Shown here piece by piece: positions 47,407 to 55,793 of a stretch of 64,000 nt of DNA. Below the pieces are notes generated by a model. It searched no databases. It had not been told where the DNA came from and worked only from the letters and a program-made list of their open reading frames with translations. The stretch is from NCBI GenBank assembly GCA_023228945.1, contig JALOAI010000008.1, forward strand, positions 1 through 64,000. The letters are read 5' to 3'. Made by a program: the position numbers and the translations under genes. Position 1 is the first letter of the stretch. The number at the start of each line of letters is the position of its first letter. The DNA comes from Pigmentiphaga sp. Its GTDB lineage: Bacteria; Pseudomonadota; Gammaproteobacteria; Burkholderiales; Burkholderiaceae_B.

Positions 47407-48171
47407 TCACGGCAGCCCAGCTTTCTCCCCCAGGATGCCCAGGCCACACCCCACTTGGGCACTGAGTTCCTTGACCCGGCTCGCCAGTCCGTCGGTGTTC
47501 AGCATGGCTAGCCGATCGGAAGAAAACACGAGGGAAATGACACCGACCGCACCGATCGAAGGGACGGTGATTGGCGCGCCAATACCGACGGTGTGGGGAT
47601 CCAGCTCATGGTGGGAGATGTAATGCCCGGTCTGTCGAATGCGTGCGTAATAGGCCTTGAATGCGGCCCATTCCGGCCCCTGGGCGCGAACATCATCGTC
47701 GTCCCGATGGTTGTCGTAGATTCTTTTTAGTCGGCGTGCGGGCAGGTTCGCCAGCATGACTTTCGAGGCCGAGCCCCGGAACAGCGGCAAGGGGATGCCG
47801 CGGCTCGAGACGTTGAGGTTCGGATCAATATAGCCAGGCTCGTCATAGACATTGATCACTTCATCGTTGTACATGCGGCACAGGATCGCGCTGCATCCGG
47901 TTTCTGCCGTGAGTTGCTTCATGATGGGGCGAGCCGCGCCCAGCACGGGATCCGACTGGCGAATCCGGTAGTCGAGCGTGATGATGCGCGCGCCCAGCGA
48001 ATAGCGGCCGGAATAGTTGGCCAGGAAGCCGACGGCATTCAACTCCTTCACGTAACGGAAAGCGGTGGTTCGCGAAAGTTGCAAGCGGGCTGCGATGTCT
48101 TCCGCCGTCAGCAGTGAGTCTTCCTCGGAGAAAAGATCCAGCACGTCGATCATCCGGGAGAACTTATTCAT
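47407..48171 (-). CDS. IclR-family transcriptional regulator (island 2)
   Basis: A 254-residue regulator of normal length. The winged helix has MIDVLDLFSEEDSLLTAEDIA and LQLSRTTAFRYVKELNAVGFL, and the effector domain has GSASKVMLANLPAR and the signature GIGAPITVPSIGAVGVISLV. It is divergent from the VOC-hydroxylase operon, whose promoter candidate is at 48401-48429, and so probably controls it. The 291-base region between them also has short palindromes at 48364-48374 and 48385-48392. Confidence 0.9.
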   Translation of the reverse strand: MNKFSRMIDVLDLFSEEDSLLTAEDIAARLQLSRTTAFRYVKELNAVGFLANYSGRYSLGARIITLDYRIRQSDPVLGAARPIMKQLTAETGCSAILCRMYNDEVINVYDEPGYIDPNLNVSSRGIPLPLFRGSASKVMLANLPARRLKRIYDNHRDDDDVRAQGPEWAAFKAYYARIRQTGHYISHHELDPHTVGIGAPITVPSIGAVGVISLVFSSDRLAMLNTDGLASRVKELSAQVGCGLGILGEKAGLP

Positions 48172-48400
48172 GGCGCAACAAGGATCGGCGGGTGCGAAGA
48201 GTGACTACGGTTGCCGCCAAGGCGGCCGCGAATGTGGCACGTACGTTTGCCACAAAGGATCGCCGCGGCGATGTGATCAAGGGTTTAAGCGCAAGCCGGC
48301 GTTCTTCGCGCAGGCTCCCAGCGCCACGCATGGCAACTTTGCATCATAGCAGGCCGGTCCTGCGGAGAGTCTCCTAGGGTTAACACTTAAGTTCCAGTTA

Positions 48401-48429
48401 TTGACACTTTTGTTCTCCGGATCGAGAAT
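48401..48429 (+). promoter_or_regulatory. Candidate promoter of the VOC-hydroxylase operon
   Basis: TTGACA (48401-48406) and GAGAAT (48424-48429) are separated by 17 bases, placing a start near 48436 and a leader of about 27 bases before the VOC start at 48463. The -35 box is perfect and the -10 box is weak. Confidence 0.45.
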
Positions 48430-48462
48430 GTGCGCATCCTGGTATCTCCTGAGTGAGTCGTC

Positions 48463-49017
48463 ATGGAATCCGTGTTCGAGCCAATACAACGTTTGCATCA
48501 TTTCGCCTGGCGCTGCCGCGACGCTGCGGAGACGCAGGCCTTCTACGAAGGCATCCTGGGCCTCCCGCTGACGCATGTCATACGCGCCGAGACCGTCCCC
48601 AGTACTGGCGAGTGTTGTCCTTATGTCCATCTCTTCTTCCGTCTGGAGGATGGCTCTTCGATCGCCTTCTTCGACCTCGGGGACGATCAGCTGGCTGAAC
48701 CGTCGCCCAATACACCCGCCTGGGTGAATCATCTTGCCCTGAAGGTAGGCTCGCTGGCTTCGCTTGATCGGGCCAAGGTCGCACTCGAAGCCGCCGGCGT
48801 CGAGGTGCTGGGCGTCACCGACCATGGTTTCGTGCGCTCGATCTACTTCTTCGATCCCAATGGCATCCGGCTTGAACTCACGGTCGATATGGAAGATGAA
48901 GTGTCTGAAAATGGAATTATAGAGGCGCGCCGGATGATGGAGGCCTGGTGTCGCGAGAAGCAGGCGCGCCGGGAGGAGGCGCCAAGAGCGGTTGTCGAAG
49001 GAGGTGAGTGTGCATAG
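48463..49017 (+). CDS. VOC-superfamily metalloprotein (glyoxalase/extradiol-like)
   Basis: A 184-residue protein with two beta-alpha-beta modules. Likely metal ligands are His13 (LHHFAWRC), His90 (WVNHLALKV) and Glu138 (NGIRLELTV), the HHE set of FosA and type I extradiol dioxygenases. Its reaction could be ring cleavage, isomerisation or thiol conjugation; sequence cannot decide. A paralogue lies at 61091-61654. Its stop overlaps the GTG start of the flavin hydroxylase by eight bases, so the two are coupled. Confidence 0.88.
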   Translation: MESVFEPIQRLHHFAWRCRDAAETQAFYEGILGLPLTHVIRAETVPSTGECCPYVHLFFRLEDGSSIAFFDLGDDQLAEPSPNTPAWVNHLALKVGSLASLDRAKVALEAAGVEVLGVTDHGFVRSIYFFDPNGIRLELTVDMEDEVSENGIIEARRMMEAWCREKQARREEAPRAVVEGGECA

Positions 49018-50725
49018 ACCCGACACCACGCCGTTTCGCTCCAGCTATTTTTCGTATGAGGTCTATCCATTCCAACGTCCGGCCGATATGGATGCGCCAG
49101 AGGCCGCGATTCATCCGGTGGTGGTGATCGGCGCCGGGCCAAGTGGTTTGGTACTGGCAATCCAATTACGAAAGCACGGCATACCGTGTGTCTTGATTGA
49201 AGCCGAAGCGCAAGTCAGCGGAGGAAGTCGGGCGGTCGCGCTCACGAAGCGTTCGATGGAGATCATCGAGCAGTCGGGCGCGGCGGAGCGGTTTCTGGCA
49301 AAGGCCATTACCTGGCGGGAAGGTCATAGCTACTATAAAAACAGTGTCGTTCACCATCTGGATATCCCCTATCAGCCTGACGACAAGTTCGAGCCCATGA
49401 CGAATCTGGGCCAATGTCTGATGGAAGACATCCTGGTCGAAGAAGCTTTGGCGCAGGGCGTGGATATCCGGTTCCAGACCGCCCTGGTCGGTTTGACGTC
49501 GCACGAAAACCGCCTCGAGCTGGAGCTCGACACGCCGGAAGGAGTCTATCGCTGCAACGCCAGTTGGGTGGTGGGGTGCGATGGGGCGCGCTCCGCCGTG
49601 CGCCGGTTAACAGGGTTGCGCTTCGAGGGCGAGTCCTTCGAGTCGCGCTTCGTCATTGCCGACTTCAAGATGGAGTTGGACGAGCCCGCCGGGCGCAGAT
49701 GCTATTTCGAGCCGCCGTGGCTGCCGGGCCAAACCGCTCTCGTGCACAAGACCCATCCGTGGATTTGGCGTCTGGATTATCAGGTGCCAGACGGCATGTC
49801 GGACGAAGAAGCGATCAGGCCCGAGCGCATCAAAGCGAATATCGAGGCACATTTGGCATATGTCGGCATCGATCGGCCTTGGCAGATCGAATGGATTTCG
49901 TTGTATCGACCCAACGCGATGACGCTGGCCGAATACCATCACGGCCGCGTCTTGCTGTGTGGCGACGCGGCGCATCTGCTTCCCGTGTTTGGCGTGCGGG
50001 GCATGAACACCGGAGTGCAGGACGCCATCAATCTGGGATGGAAGCTGGCCGCGGTGATCCAGGGGCAGGCAAAGCCAAGTCTGCTCGCCACCTACTCCAC
50101 CGAGCGCGTGGCGGACGCGCGGCAGATTTGCGTCGAGGCCGCCCGCAGTACACGGATGGTGGCGCCGCCCAGCCACGGCTTTCGAGTGATGCAGCGTGCC
50201 GTACTGTCGTTGGCGCTGAACCGGCCGTGGGTGCGTGGCTTGCTGCATTGGCGCACCTCGCATCCTATCGACTACGCCAACAGCCCCCTTACCCGCGTCG
50301 ATGCCACGGAGCCGGAGTTCAAGGGCGGTCCGCCGCCAGGCGCGCCGCCTCGCAACGCGCGTCTCGATCCCGATCGGCCGGATGCCGGTTTTTTGCTGGA
50401 TCATTTTCAAGCGGCTTTCCAGGTACTGGTGTTTGGCGACGATCCTGAGCTTTGGCGTCAGGCGCTAGAAGACGTGCTGGCGCTACGCGAAGAAGGTATT
50501 GCCGTACGCCTGCTGGCTTTGCCCCGGCGGCCGGATCAAGCCCCGGCGGGGGCCGACCGGATACTCCTCGATTCGTCTGGCCACGTTGCGGCGCTCTGGG
50601 GCTGCGCAGGGGAGGCGGTTTACGTCCTCAGGCCGGATCAGCACGTCGCCTCGCGCTGGACGGCGGGAAGCGCCGCTCGCGTGTCGGACGTCATTCGGCA
50701 ATCTCTTGGCATCGGCGCGGCGTAA
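49010..50725 (+). CDS. FAD-dependent aromatic hydroxylase (PHBH/MhpA type)
   Basis: A 571-residue class A flavoprotein monooxygenase. The ADP-binding motif is VVVIGAGPSGLVLA (GxGxxG at about 41-46), the NAD(P)H/FAD DG motif is WVVGCDGARSAVRRLTG, and the ribityl motif is LLCGDAAHLLPVFGVRGMN. A C-terminal thioredoxin-like extension is present, as in MhpA and PgaE groups. GTG 49010 has AAGGAGG five bases upstream; TTG 48992 opens the frame. It would hydroxylate an aromatic ring with NAD(P)H and O2. It overlaps the VOC gene and is followed by a small protein gene. Confidence 0.93.
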   Translation: MHRPDTTPFRSSYFSYEVYPFQRPADMDAPEAAIHPVVVIGAGPSGLVLAIQLRKHGIPCVLIEAEAQVSGGSRAVALTKRSMEIIEQSGAAERFLAKAITWREGHSYYKNSVVHHLDIPYQPDDKFEPMTNLGQCLMEDILVEEALAQGVDIRFQTALVGLTSHENRLELELDTPEGVYRCNASWVVGCDGARSAVRRLTGLRFEGESFESRFVIADFKMELDEPAGRRCYFEPPWLPGQTALVHKTHPWIWRLDYQVPDGMSDEEAIRPERIKANIEAHLAYVGIDRPWQIEWISLYRPNAMTLAEYHHGRVLLCGDAAHLLPVFGVRGMNTGVQDAINLGWKLAAVIQGQAKPSLLATYSTERVADARQICVEAARSTRMVAPPSHGFRVMQRAVLSLALNRPWVRGLLHWRTSHPIDYANSPLTRVDATEPEFKGGPPPGAPPRNARLDPDRPDAGFLLDHFQAAFQVLVFGDDPELWRQALEDVLALREEGIAVRLLALPRRPDQAPAGADRILLDSSGHVAALWGCAGEAVYVLRPDQHVASRWTAGSAARVSDVIRQSLGIGAA

Positions 50726-50753
50726 GCCCGAAACCCACGGAGGAGTACGACTC

Positions 50754-51092
50754 ATGCAAGAACCGATCAAGCGCCAAAGCGCAAGTCCCGCCATGCATGG
50801 CGGAGCCAAACAGAGCGAAGTCCCGGGGGGAGCGGGAGATCTCTCGAAGGCCGGTGGCGACGCCTTGGCCGATGAGCGGGGATTTCTGACATTTGCCGAA
50901 CTGGAAGGTCTCTACGATGAACTTGCCAAGGCGATCGATCTGGTCGGCCCGGGCGATGATGCCGTGTTCCTGGCCAAACTGGTGCTCGCGCTGGCCAGAG
51001 AGTTCGGGAATGCCGATCGGATATCGGTGCTGATTCAAGAGTGCCTACAGGAGCCGGCTATCGAACGCCGGCCCGGCCAGCCTTTGCTATGA
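50754..51092 (+). CDS. Small protein, DUF2783-like
   Basis: A 112-residue protein. The first 55 residues are polar and low-complexity. The C-terminal half, FAELEGLYDELAKAIDL and FLAKLVLALAREFGN, resembles DUF2783 proteins, which are frequently encoded beside flavin monooxygenases; I cannot confirm this without a profile search. GGAGGAG lies upstream of ATG 50754. Its stop overlaps the hydrolase start as ATGA, so it is a real coupled gene of the operon. Function unknown, perhaps a helper of the hydroxylase. Confidence 0.68.
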   Translation: MQEPIKRQSASPAMHGGAKQSEVPGGAGDLSKAGGDALADERGFLTFAELEGLYDELAKAIDLVGPGDDAVFLAKLVLALAREFGNADRISVLIQECLQEPAIERRPGQPLL

Positions 51093-52267
51093 GCGAGAAA
51101 GCGATGAACGACGACGTGCTGCGCGAATGGGTGCATGTCAGCTACGCTGAAAACAGCCAGATGACGGAAACCTACGGCTTTGTAGGGAGCCAGGGAACGG
51201 TGAATCTCGAGGGCGTGTTGCTGAGGCCCAGACGAGGTAAAAACGAGACTGTGTATCTCATGATGCACCCGAGTTCCACGCTTCAATTATTGCCCTTGCC
51301 GTCGGGGCTGGCGGAGGCTGGTACGTCGGTGTTGTGCATGGGCAGCCGATATGCCCGCAACGATAGCGCGCTCATTTTCGAGAAAGTGGTGCTGGATCTT
51401 GGCGCTTGTGTTCGCTATGCCAAAGAGCAGCTCGGTTTCAAGCATGTGATCCTCCTCGGTTGGTCGGGCGGGGGCGCATTATCTCTGCTTTATCAAGCGC
51501 AGGCGGAACACCCCACGATTACCGCCACCCCGGCGGGAGATCCCATCGACCTTGCCGCAGCCAAGCTTCTGCCGGCCGATGGTCTGATCCTGGAGGCAGC
51601 CCATCGCTCCCGCGCGCGTTGCTTGTCGGAATGGATAGACCCGTCGGTGCTGGACGACGCCGACCCTGACGTTCGTGATAGCCGACTGGATCTGTACTCG
51701 CCGGAATTGCCGGTGCGTCCGCCATATCCAAAAGACTGGCTGGAGAGCTATCGGGCGGCTCAATTGGCCCGGGTACGACGTATTACTGCGCGGGTCCAAG
51801 AGACGCTGGAGCTCTTGCGCAAGCGCGGCGGCAATGAACGCGAGCGCGGCTTCGTGACGCACCGCACCATGGCGGATCCCCGCTTCCTGGATGGCGCCAT
51901 CGAACCCAACGGCCGCCCCATCGGAAGCTGTTACATGGGTGTTCCCGAAACCGCGAATAACGGGCCCGTCGGCCTGGCTCGCTTTTCGACTTTGCGTTCA
52001 TGGCTATCGCAGTGGTCGATCGATCATTCGCATGCCGATGGCGAAACCTGCGCCGAGAAAATATCGGTCCCTTTACTCGCCATCGAGCATGGCGCCGACG
52101 ACGCCGTACCGCAGCCGGATGTGGGGCTGATGTACCGGGCATGCGCCAGCGCAGACAAAACATTTCACTGCCTGCAAGGCGCCTCGCATTACTTCAAGGG
52201 CCAGCCCCAGCATATGCAGCGTTCGCTGGACCTCATTCGCGATTGGTCGCAAACCCGCGGTTGGTAA
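51089..52267 (+). CDS. Alpha/beta hydrolase of the catabolic operon
   Basis: A 392-residue alpha/beta hydrolase. The nucleophile elbow is LLGWSGGGALSLLY (Ser126), the acid is likely in AIEHGADDAVPQPD, and the histidine is in GASHYFKGQP. A 100-residue cap lies between strands (from PAGDPIDLAAAKLL to MADPRFLDG). It is longer than typical meta-cleavage C-C hydrolases (about 285 residues). ATG 51089 overlaps the previous stop; ATG 51104 is possible. Within the operon it would cleave an ester or a ring-fission product made after hydroxylation, an inference. Confidence 0.85.
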   Translation: MSEKAMNDDVLREWVHVSYAENSQMTETYGFVGSQGTVNLEGVLLRPRRGKNETVYLMMHPSSTLQLLPLPSGLAEAGTSVLCMGSRYARNDSALIFEKVVLDLGACVRYAKEQLGFKHVILLGWSGGGALSLLYQAQAEHPTITATPAGDPIDLAAAKLLPADGLILEAAHRSRARCLSEWIDPSVLDDADPDVRDSRLDLYSPELPVRPPYPKDWLESYRAAQLARVRRITARVQETLELLRKRGGNERERGFVTHRTMADPRFLDGAIEPNGRPIGSCYMGVPETANNGPVGLARFSTLRSWLSQWSIDHSHADGETCAEKISVPLLAIEHGADDAVPQPDVGLMYRACASADKTFHCLQGASHYFKGQPQHMQRSLDLIRDWSQTRGW

Positions 52268-52307
52268 ACCGCCGTTCTTTCAGAACCGGATATTCAGGAG
52301 ACACACC

Positions 52308-53306
52308 ATGATCGCTTCGATGTCATTAAAAAAACTTGGCCGGCGCCAATGGCTGGCCGCCGTGGCAGCTCTGACCATGGGCGCCTCGCTGCCCGCCGCG
52401 GTTGCGCAGAACTACCCCGACAAGCCGATTCGCTGGATCGTGCCCTATGCGGCCGGCGGTGCCAGCGACATCGTTGCCCGGTTGATCGGAGAGGGCGTGG
52501 GTAATGAATTGGGCCAGCGAGTCGTGGTCGAGAATCGGCCGGGCGCCGGCGGCATACTGGGGACACAGGTGTTGGCGTCGGCGCCACCGGATGGGTACGC
52601 CATGGTGACGGCGGATAACGGCGGTTTGTACAACAACTGGTATTTGTACGAGACCATGCCGTACTCCCCCGACAGCTTCGAGTACGCGGCCATGTTGGGC
52701 CGTTTCCCCTTGATTCTGGCGGTGGGCAAGGATGTCCCGGTGCGCAACGTCGGTGAATGGGCCCAATGGGTGAAGCAGAATCCGGCTAAAGCCAGTTATG
52801 GCACGCCGGGTATTGGCTCCCCGCACCATTTATCCATGGCGTCGCTCATGGATATTCTGGAGCTGAAAATGACGCACATTCCTTACAAAGGGGATTCCGC
52901 CGCGGTGGTGGATCTCATCGGCGGACAGATTCCCACCATGTTCATGGGCTTGGCGACGGCCCGCAACTACATCAACGACGATAGGGTCAGGTTCTTGGCC
53001 GTCACCTGGCCCGATCGCCTGGACGCCCTGCCGAACGTCCCAACATTGGAGCAGGCAGGCGTCAAGGGGTTCGAGATCAGCGCGGAGCAGGGTGTGCTCG
53101 TGCCGGCCGGGACGCCGCCGGAAGTCGTGGGCAAGTTGAATGCCGCCATCAACAAGGTGCTGGCACGACCGGAAGTCCAAGAGAAGCTGGCATCGCTGGG
53201 CATGTACCCGGTAATGAAGTCGCCGGAGGAATTCAAGACTCACGTGGACGACCAGCGGCCCAAAGCGGGCGAGCTTATCAAGCGCCAAGGTATCACCATC
53301 AACTAG
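52308..53306 (+). CDS. Bug-family tripartite tricarboxylate receptor (4 of 6)
   Basis: A 332-residue periplasmic binding protein with a signal peptide carrying KKLGRRQWLAAVAALTMGA and ending AAVAQNYPDKP. Motifs are IVPYAAGGASDIVARLIG, VVVENRPGAGGILGTQ, PPDGYAMVTAD and HIPYKGDSAAVVDLIGG. AGGAGA lies before ATG. It is the fifth gene of the VOC-hydroxylase operon, 40 bases after the hydrolase and 14 before the CoA transferase, so its ligand should be the operon substrate. Confidence 0.92.
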   Translation: MIASMSLKKLGRRQWLAAVAALTMGASLPAAVAQNYPDKPIRWIVPYAAGGASDIVARLIGEGVGNELGQRVVVENRPGAGGILGTQVLASAPPDGYAMVTADNGGLYNNWYLYETMPYSPDSFEYAAMLGRFPLILAVGKDVPVRNVGEWAQWVKQNPAKASYGTPGIGSPHHLSMASLMDILELKMTHIPYKGDSAAVVDLIGGQIPTMFMGLATARNYINDDRVRFLAVTWPDRLDALPNVPTLEQAGVKGFEISAEQGVLVPAGTPPEVVGKLNAAINKVLARPEVQEKLASLGMYPVMKSPEEFKTHVDDQRPKAGELIKRQGITIN

Positions 53307-53320
53307 CCTGAGCCACGAAC

Positions 53321-54526
53321 ATGAGCCAACCGTCTCGCCGTCCGCTGGAGGGAATCCGCGTCATTGAACTGGGGACGCTGATTGCCGGTCCGTTTGCCGC
53401 CAAAACACTGGCCGATTTTGGCGCCGAGATCATCAAGATAGAACCGCCGGAGATAGGAGATCCGCTTCGTACCTGGCGTACTCCCGTGGGTGGAGAGTCG
53501 GTGTGGTGGCATGTGCAATCGCGTAACAAGCGCTCGGTGGCCCTGGATCTGCGCCAACGCGAGGGACAGGAACTGGTGCGTAAGCTGGCTACCGAGGCTG
53601 ATGTCCTGATCGAGAATTTTCGCCCTGGCACGCTGGAGCAGTGGGGGCTCGACTTCGATACCCTCAGTCCCTTGAACCCGAAGCTCATCATGTTGCGCAT
53701 TTCGGGTTATGGCCAATCAGGGCCTTTGCGCGATCTGCCGGGGTTCGGGGTCATCGCCGAGGCGATGGGCGGATTGCGGTACATCACGGGCATGCCGGGC
53801 CAGCCCCCGGTCCGGCCGGGGATCAGCATCGGCGACTCCCTGGCGGCGTTGCACGGCGTGATAGGCGTCCTGCTCGCGCTCTACCATCGTGCCGCACATG
53901 GCGGCAAGGGCCAGGTCGTGGATGTCGCCCTGTACGAGGCGGTGTTCAACATGATGGAGGGGGCGGTGGCCGAATTCGACCGTTACGGCATGATTCGCGA
54001 GCCGGCGGGCAGTGCGTTATCGGGAGTGGCTCCCACCAACGCGTACCTCTGTGCCGATGGTCGATATGTGCTGATTGCGGGCAACGGCGACAGCATATTC
54101 AAACGCCTGATGCGGCTGATCGGCCGTGACGACTTGGCTGAGGATCCCGATCTCGCGCTCAATCCGGGCCGGGTGATGCACATGGCGAAGATCGACGAAG
54201 CGATCTCGGCCTGGACCCGCGCACAAAGCCTGGAGGATGCCTTGGCGGCGCTGGCGGAAGCCCGTGTGCCGGCCGGCAAGCCCTTTACCATCCAGGACAT
54301 CGTGGAGCATCCGCATTATCAGGCACGCAATATGTTGACCGACATCGTCTTGGCCGACGGTTCCCATCTGAAGGTGCCGGGCATCGTACCGAAGCTCAGT
54401 GCCACGCCCGGAGGTTTCGACCGGGGCGGCCCGGCGCTGGGCGAGCACACTCAACAGGTTTTGATGGAGGCGGGCTTGAGCGAACAAACTCTGGCTGAAC
54501 TGCGCCAGCGCGGGATCATCCTCTGA
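53321..54526 (+). CDS. CaiB/BaiF-family (class III) CoA transferase
   Basis: A 401-residue CoA transferase. It starts RPLEGIRVIELGTLIAGPFA with AKTLADFGAEIIKIEPPEIG, the family N terminus, and has RNKRSVALDLRQREGQELV, DVLIENFRPGTLEQWGLD and GYGQSGPLRDLPGFG. It moves CoA between carboxylic acids, a common way to activate a pathway acid. It is the last gene of the operon that starts at 48463. A 199-base gap with a palindrome and a hairpin precedes the next Bug gene. Confidence 0.93.
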   Translation: MSQPSRRPLEGIRVIELGTLIAGPFAAKTLADFGAEIIKIEPPEIGDPLRTWRTPVGGESVWWHVQSRNKRSVALDLRQREGQELVRKLATEADVLIENFRPGTLEQWGLDFDTLSPLNPKLIMLRISGYGQSGPLRDLPGFGVIAEAMGGLRYITGMPGQPPVRPGISIGDSLAALHGVIGVLLALYHRAAHGGKGQVVDVALYEAVFNMMEGAVAEFDRYGMIREPAGSALSGVAPTNAYLCADGRYVLIAGNGDSIFKRLMRLIGRDDLAEDPDLALNPGRVMHMAKIDEAISAWTRAQSLEDALAALAEARVPAGKPFTIQDIVEHPHYQARNMLTDIVLADGSHLKVPGIVPKLSATPGGFDRGGPALGEHTQQVLMEAGLSEQTLAELRQRGIIL

Positions 54527-54593
54527 TCATCGCAGGTTTGATGGGTTTGGCGTCGGCGACCTTGGTTCGGGGCGTCCGAGGAAAGGAGGTTGC

Positions 54594-54611
54594 CATATCA
54601 GAGTTGATATG
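54594..54611. promoter_or_regulatory. Operator-like palindrome upstream of a Bug gene
   Basis: CATATCA-GAGT-TGATATG is a perfect 7-base inverted repeat about 115 bases before the Bug start at 54726, in an AT-rich stretch. The LysR gene at 55794-56735 is the nearest regulator but is not divergent from this gene, so the binder is uncertain. Confidence 0.4.
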
Positions 54612-54673
54612 ATCTAGCATCATAAAGGTATTTGATTGATATTTGCAGCCAGCGTATCTTATTTGGCTATGCC

Positions 54674-54697
54674 CAGGACGCCCGTTCGGGTGTCCTG
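54674..54697 (+). terminator. Hairpin in leader of a Bug gene
   Basis: CAGGAC and GTCCTG enclose CCCG-TT-CGGG with one mismatch, giving a stem of about ten pairs. It lies 29 bases before the Bug start and has no T tract, so it may be the end of the upstream CoA-transferase transcript or a leader structure. Confidence 0.35.
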
Positions 54698-54725
54698 ACG
54701 GCTCGGACAACCCAAGGAGATACAC

Positions 54726-55733
54726 ATGCACACGCCCACGCTGCCGCGCTGGCTGCAATCCTGGCGCCTTGGCCTGATGGCCGCCTGCTTGACCACCGGC
54801 CTCGCCGCGACCGGCGCAGCCCAGGCCCAGACCTATCCCGACCGCGCCGTTTCCATGGTGATTCCGTTTGGCGCCGGTGGCGGCACCGACGTGCTCGGCC
54901 GCATCACCAGCGAGCCCCTGGCGCGCGAGTTGGGCCAGCCCATCGTCGTGGAGAACCGCGGCGGCGCGGCGGGTGCCATCGGCACCGCGGTGGTGGCCAA
55001 GGCCGATCCCGACGGCTACCGGCTGCTGTTTACCGCCATGGCGCCGATCACGGCGGCACCCAACATGCCGGGCGCCAATGTGCCCTACGACCCGCAAACC
55101 GACCTTGCCCCCATCGCCATGGTGGCGCGCCAGCCGGTACTGCTGGTGGTCAACGCCAAGTTGCCGGTGGCGTCGCTGGAGGAGCTCATTGAGTATTCCA
55201 AATCGAATCCGGAGGCGCTGGCGATCGGCTCGCCGGGCGCCGGCACCGATATGCATTTGATCGGCGAGCAACTCAAGCTGGCCACCGGCGCCAACCTGCT
55301 GCACGTGCCCTACAAGGGCGGTGGCGCGGCGATCAACGATCTCATCGCCGGCCATATCGATGCCATGGTGGTGGTGACTTCGTCCATCGTGCCTCATATC
55401 CAGAGCGGTTACGTTAAGCCGCTGCTGACGTTCGACGCCGAACGCCTGCCCATTCTGCCCGAGGTGCCCACCGTGGCCGAGCTCGGCTATCCCGAGGTGG
55501 AGGGAGATTCGCGTTGGGCGATGTTCGGCCCGCCGGGGCTTCCGCCCGCGGTCATCGATACGGTGAGCGGCGCGCTGCAGCGCGTTATTGCCGACGATCG
55601 CTATCAGGCGCGCCTGGCGGAACTTGGCGTGGTGCCGGTGTATGGCGATGCCGAAGTGCTGGCCGGCTACACGAGCGACGAACTCGAAAAATGGCGCCAG
55701 GTGGTCGAAGCGGCGGGACTCAAGCCTGAATAA
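54726..55733 (+). CDS. Bug-family tripartite tricarboxylate receptor (5 of 6)
   Basis: A 335-residue periplasmic binding protein. The long signal peptide ends GAAQAQTYPDRA, and motifs are VIPFGAGGGTDVLGRITS, IVVENRGGAAGAIG, ADPDGYRLLFTA and HVPYKGGGAAINDLIAG. AAGGAGA precedes ATG 54726. It seems to be a single-gene unit between the CoA transferase and the convergent LysR gene. It is the second receptor within 2.5 kb, so one substrate class or a duplicated module is possible. Confidence 0.92.
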   Translation: MHTPTLPRWLQSWRLGLMAACLTTGLAATGAAQAQTYPDRAVSMVIPFGAGGGTDVLGRITSEPLARELGQPIVVENRGGAAGAIGTAVVAKADPDGYRLLFTAMAPITAAPNMPGANVPYDPQTDLAPIAMVARQPVLLVVNAKLPVASLEELIEYSKSNPEALAIGSPGAGTDMHLIGEQLKLATGANLLHVPYKGGGAAINDLIAGHIDAMVVVTSSIVPHIQSGYVKPLLTFDAERLPILPEVPTVAELGYPEVEGDSRWAMFGPPGLPPAVIDTVSGALQRVIADDRYQARLAELGVVPVYGDAEVLAGYTSDELEKWRQVVEAAGLKPE

Positions 55734-55793
55734 GCGGCCCTAAAAGCGAAGGCGTGGCGCTGGTGCGGGACTGGCGGGTGAGACGCCCGAAGC

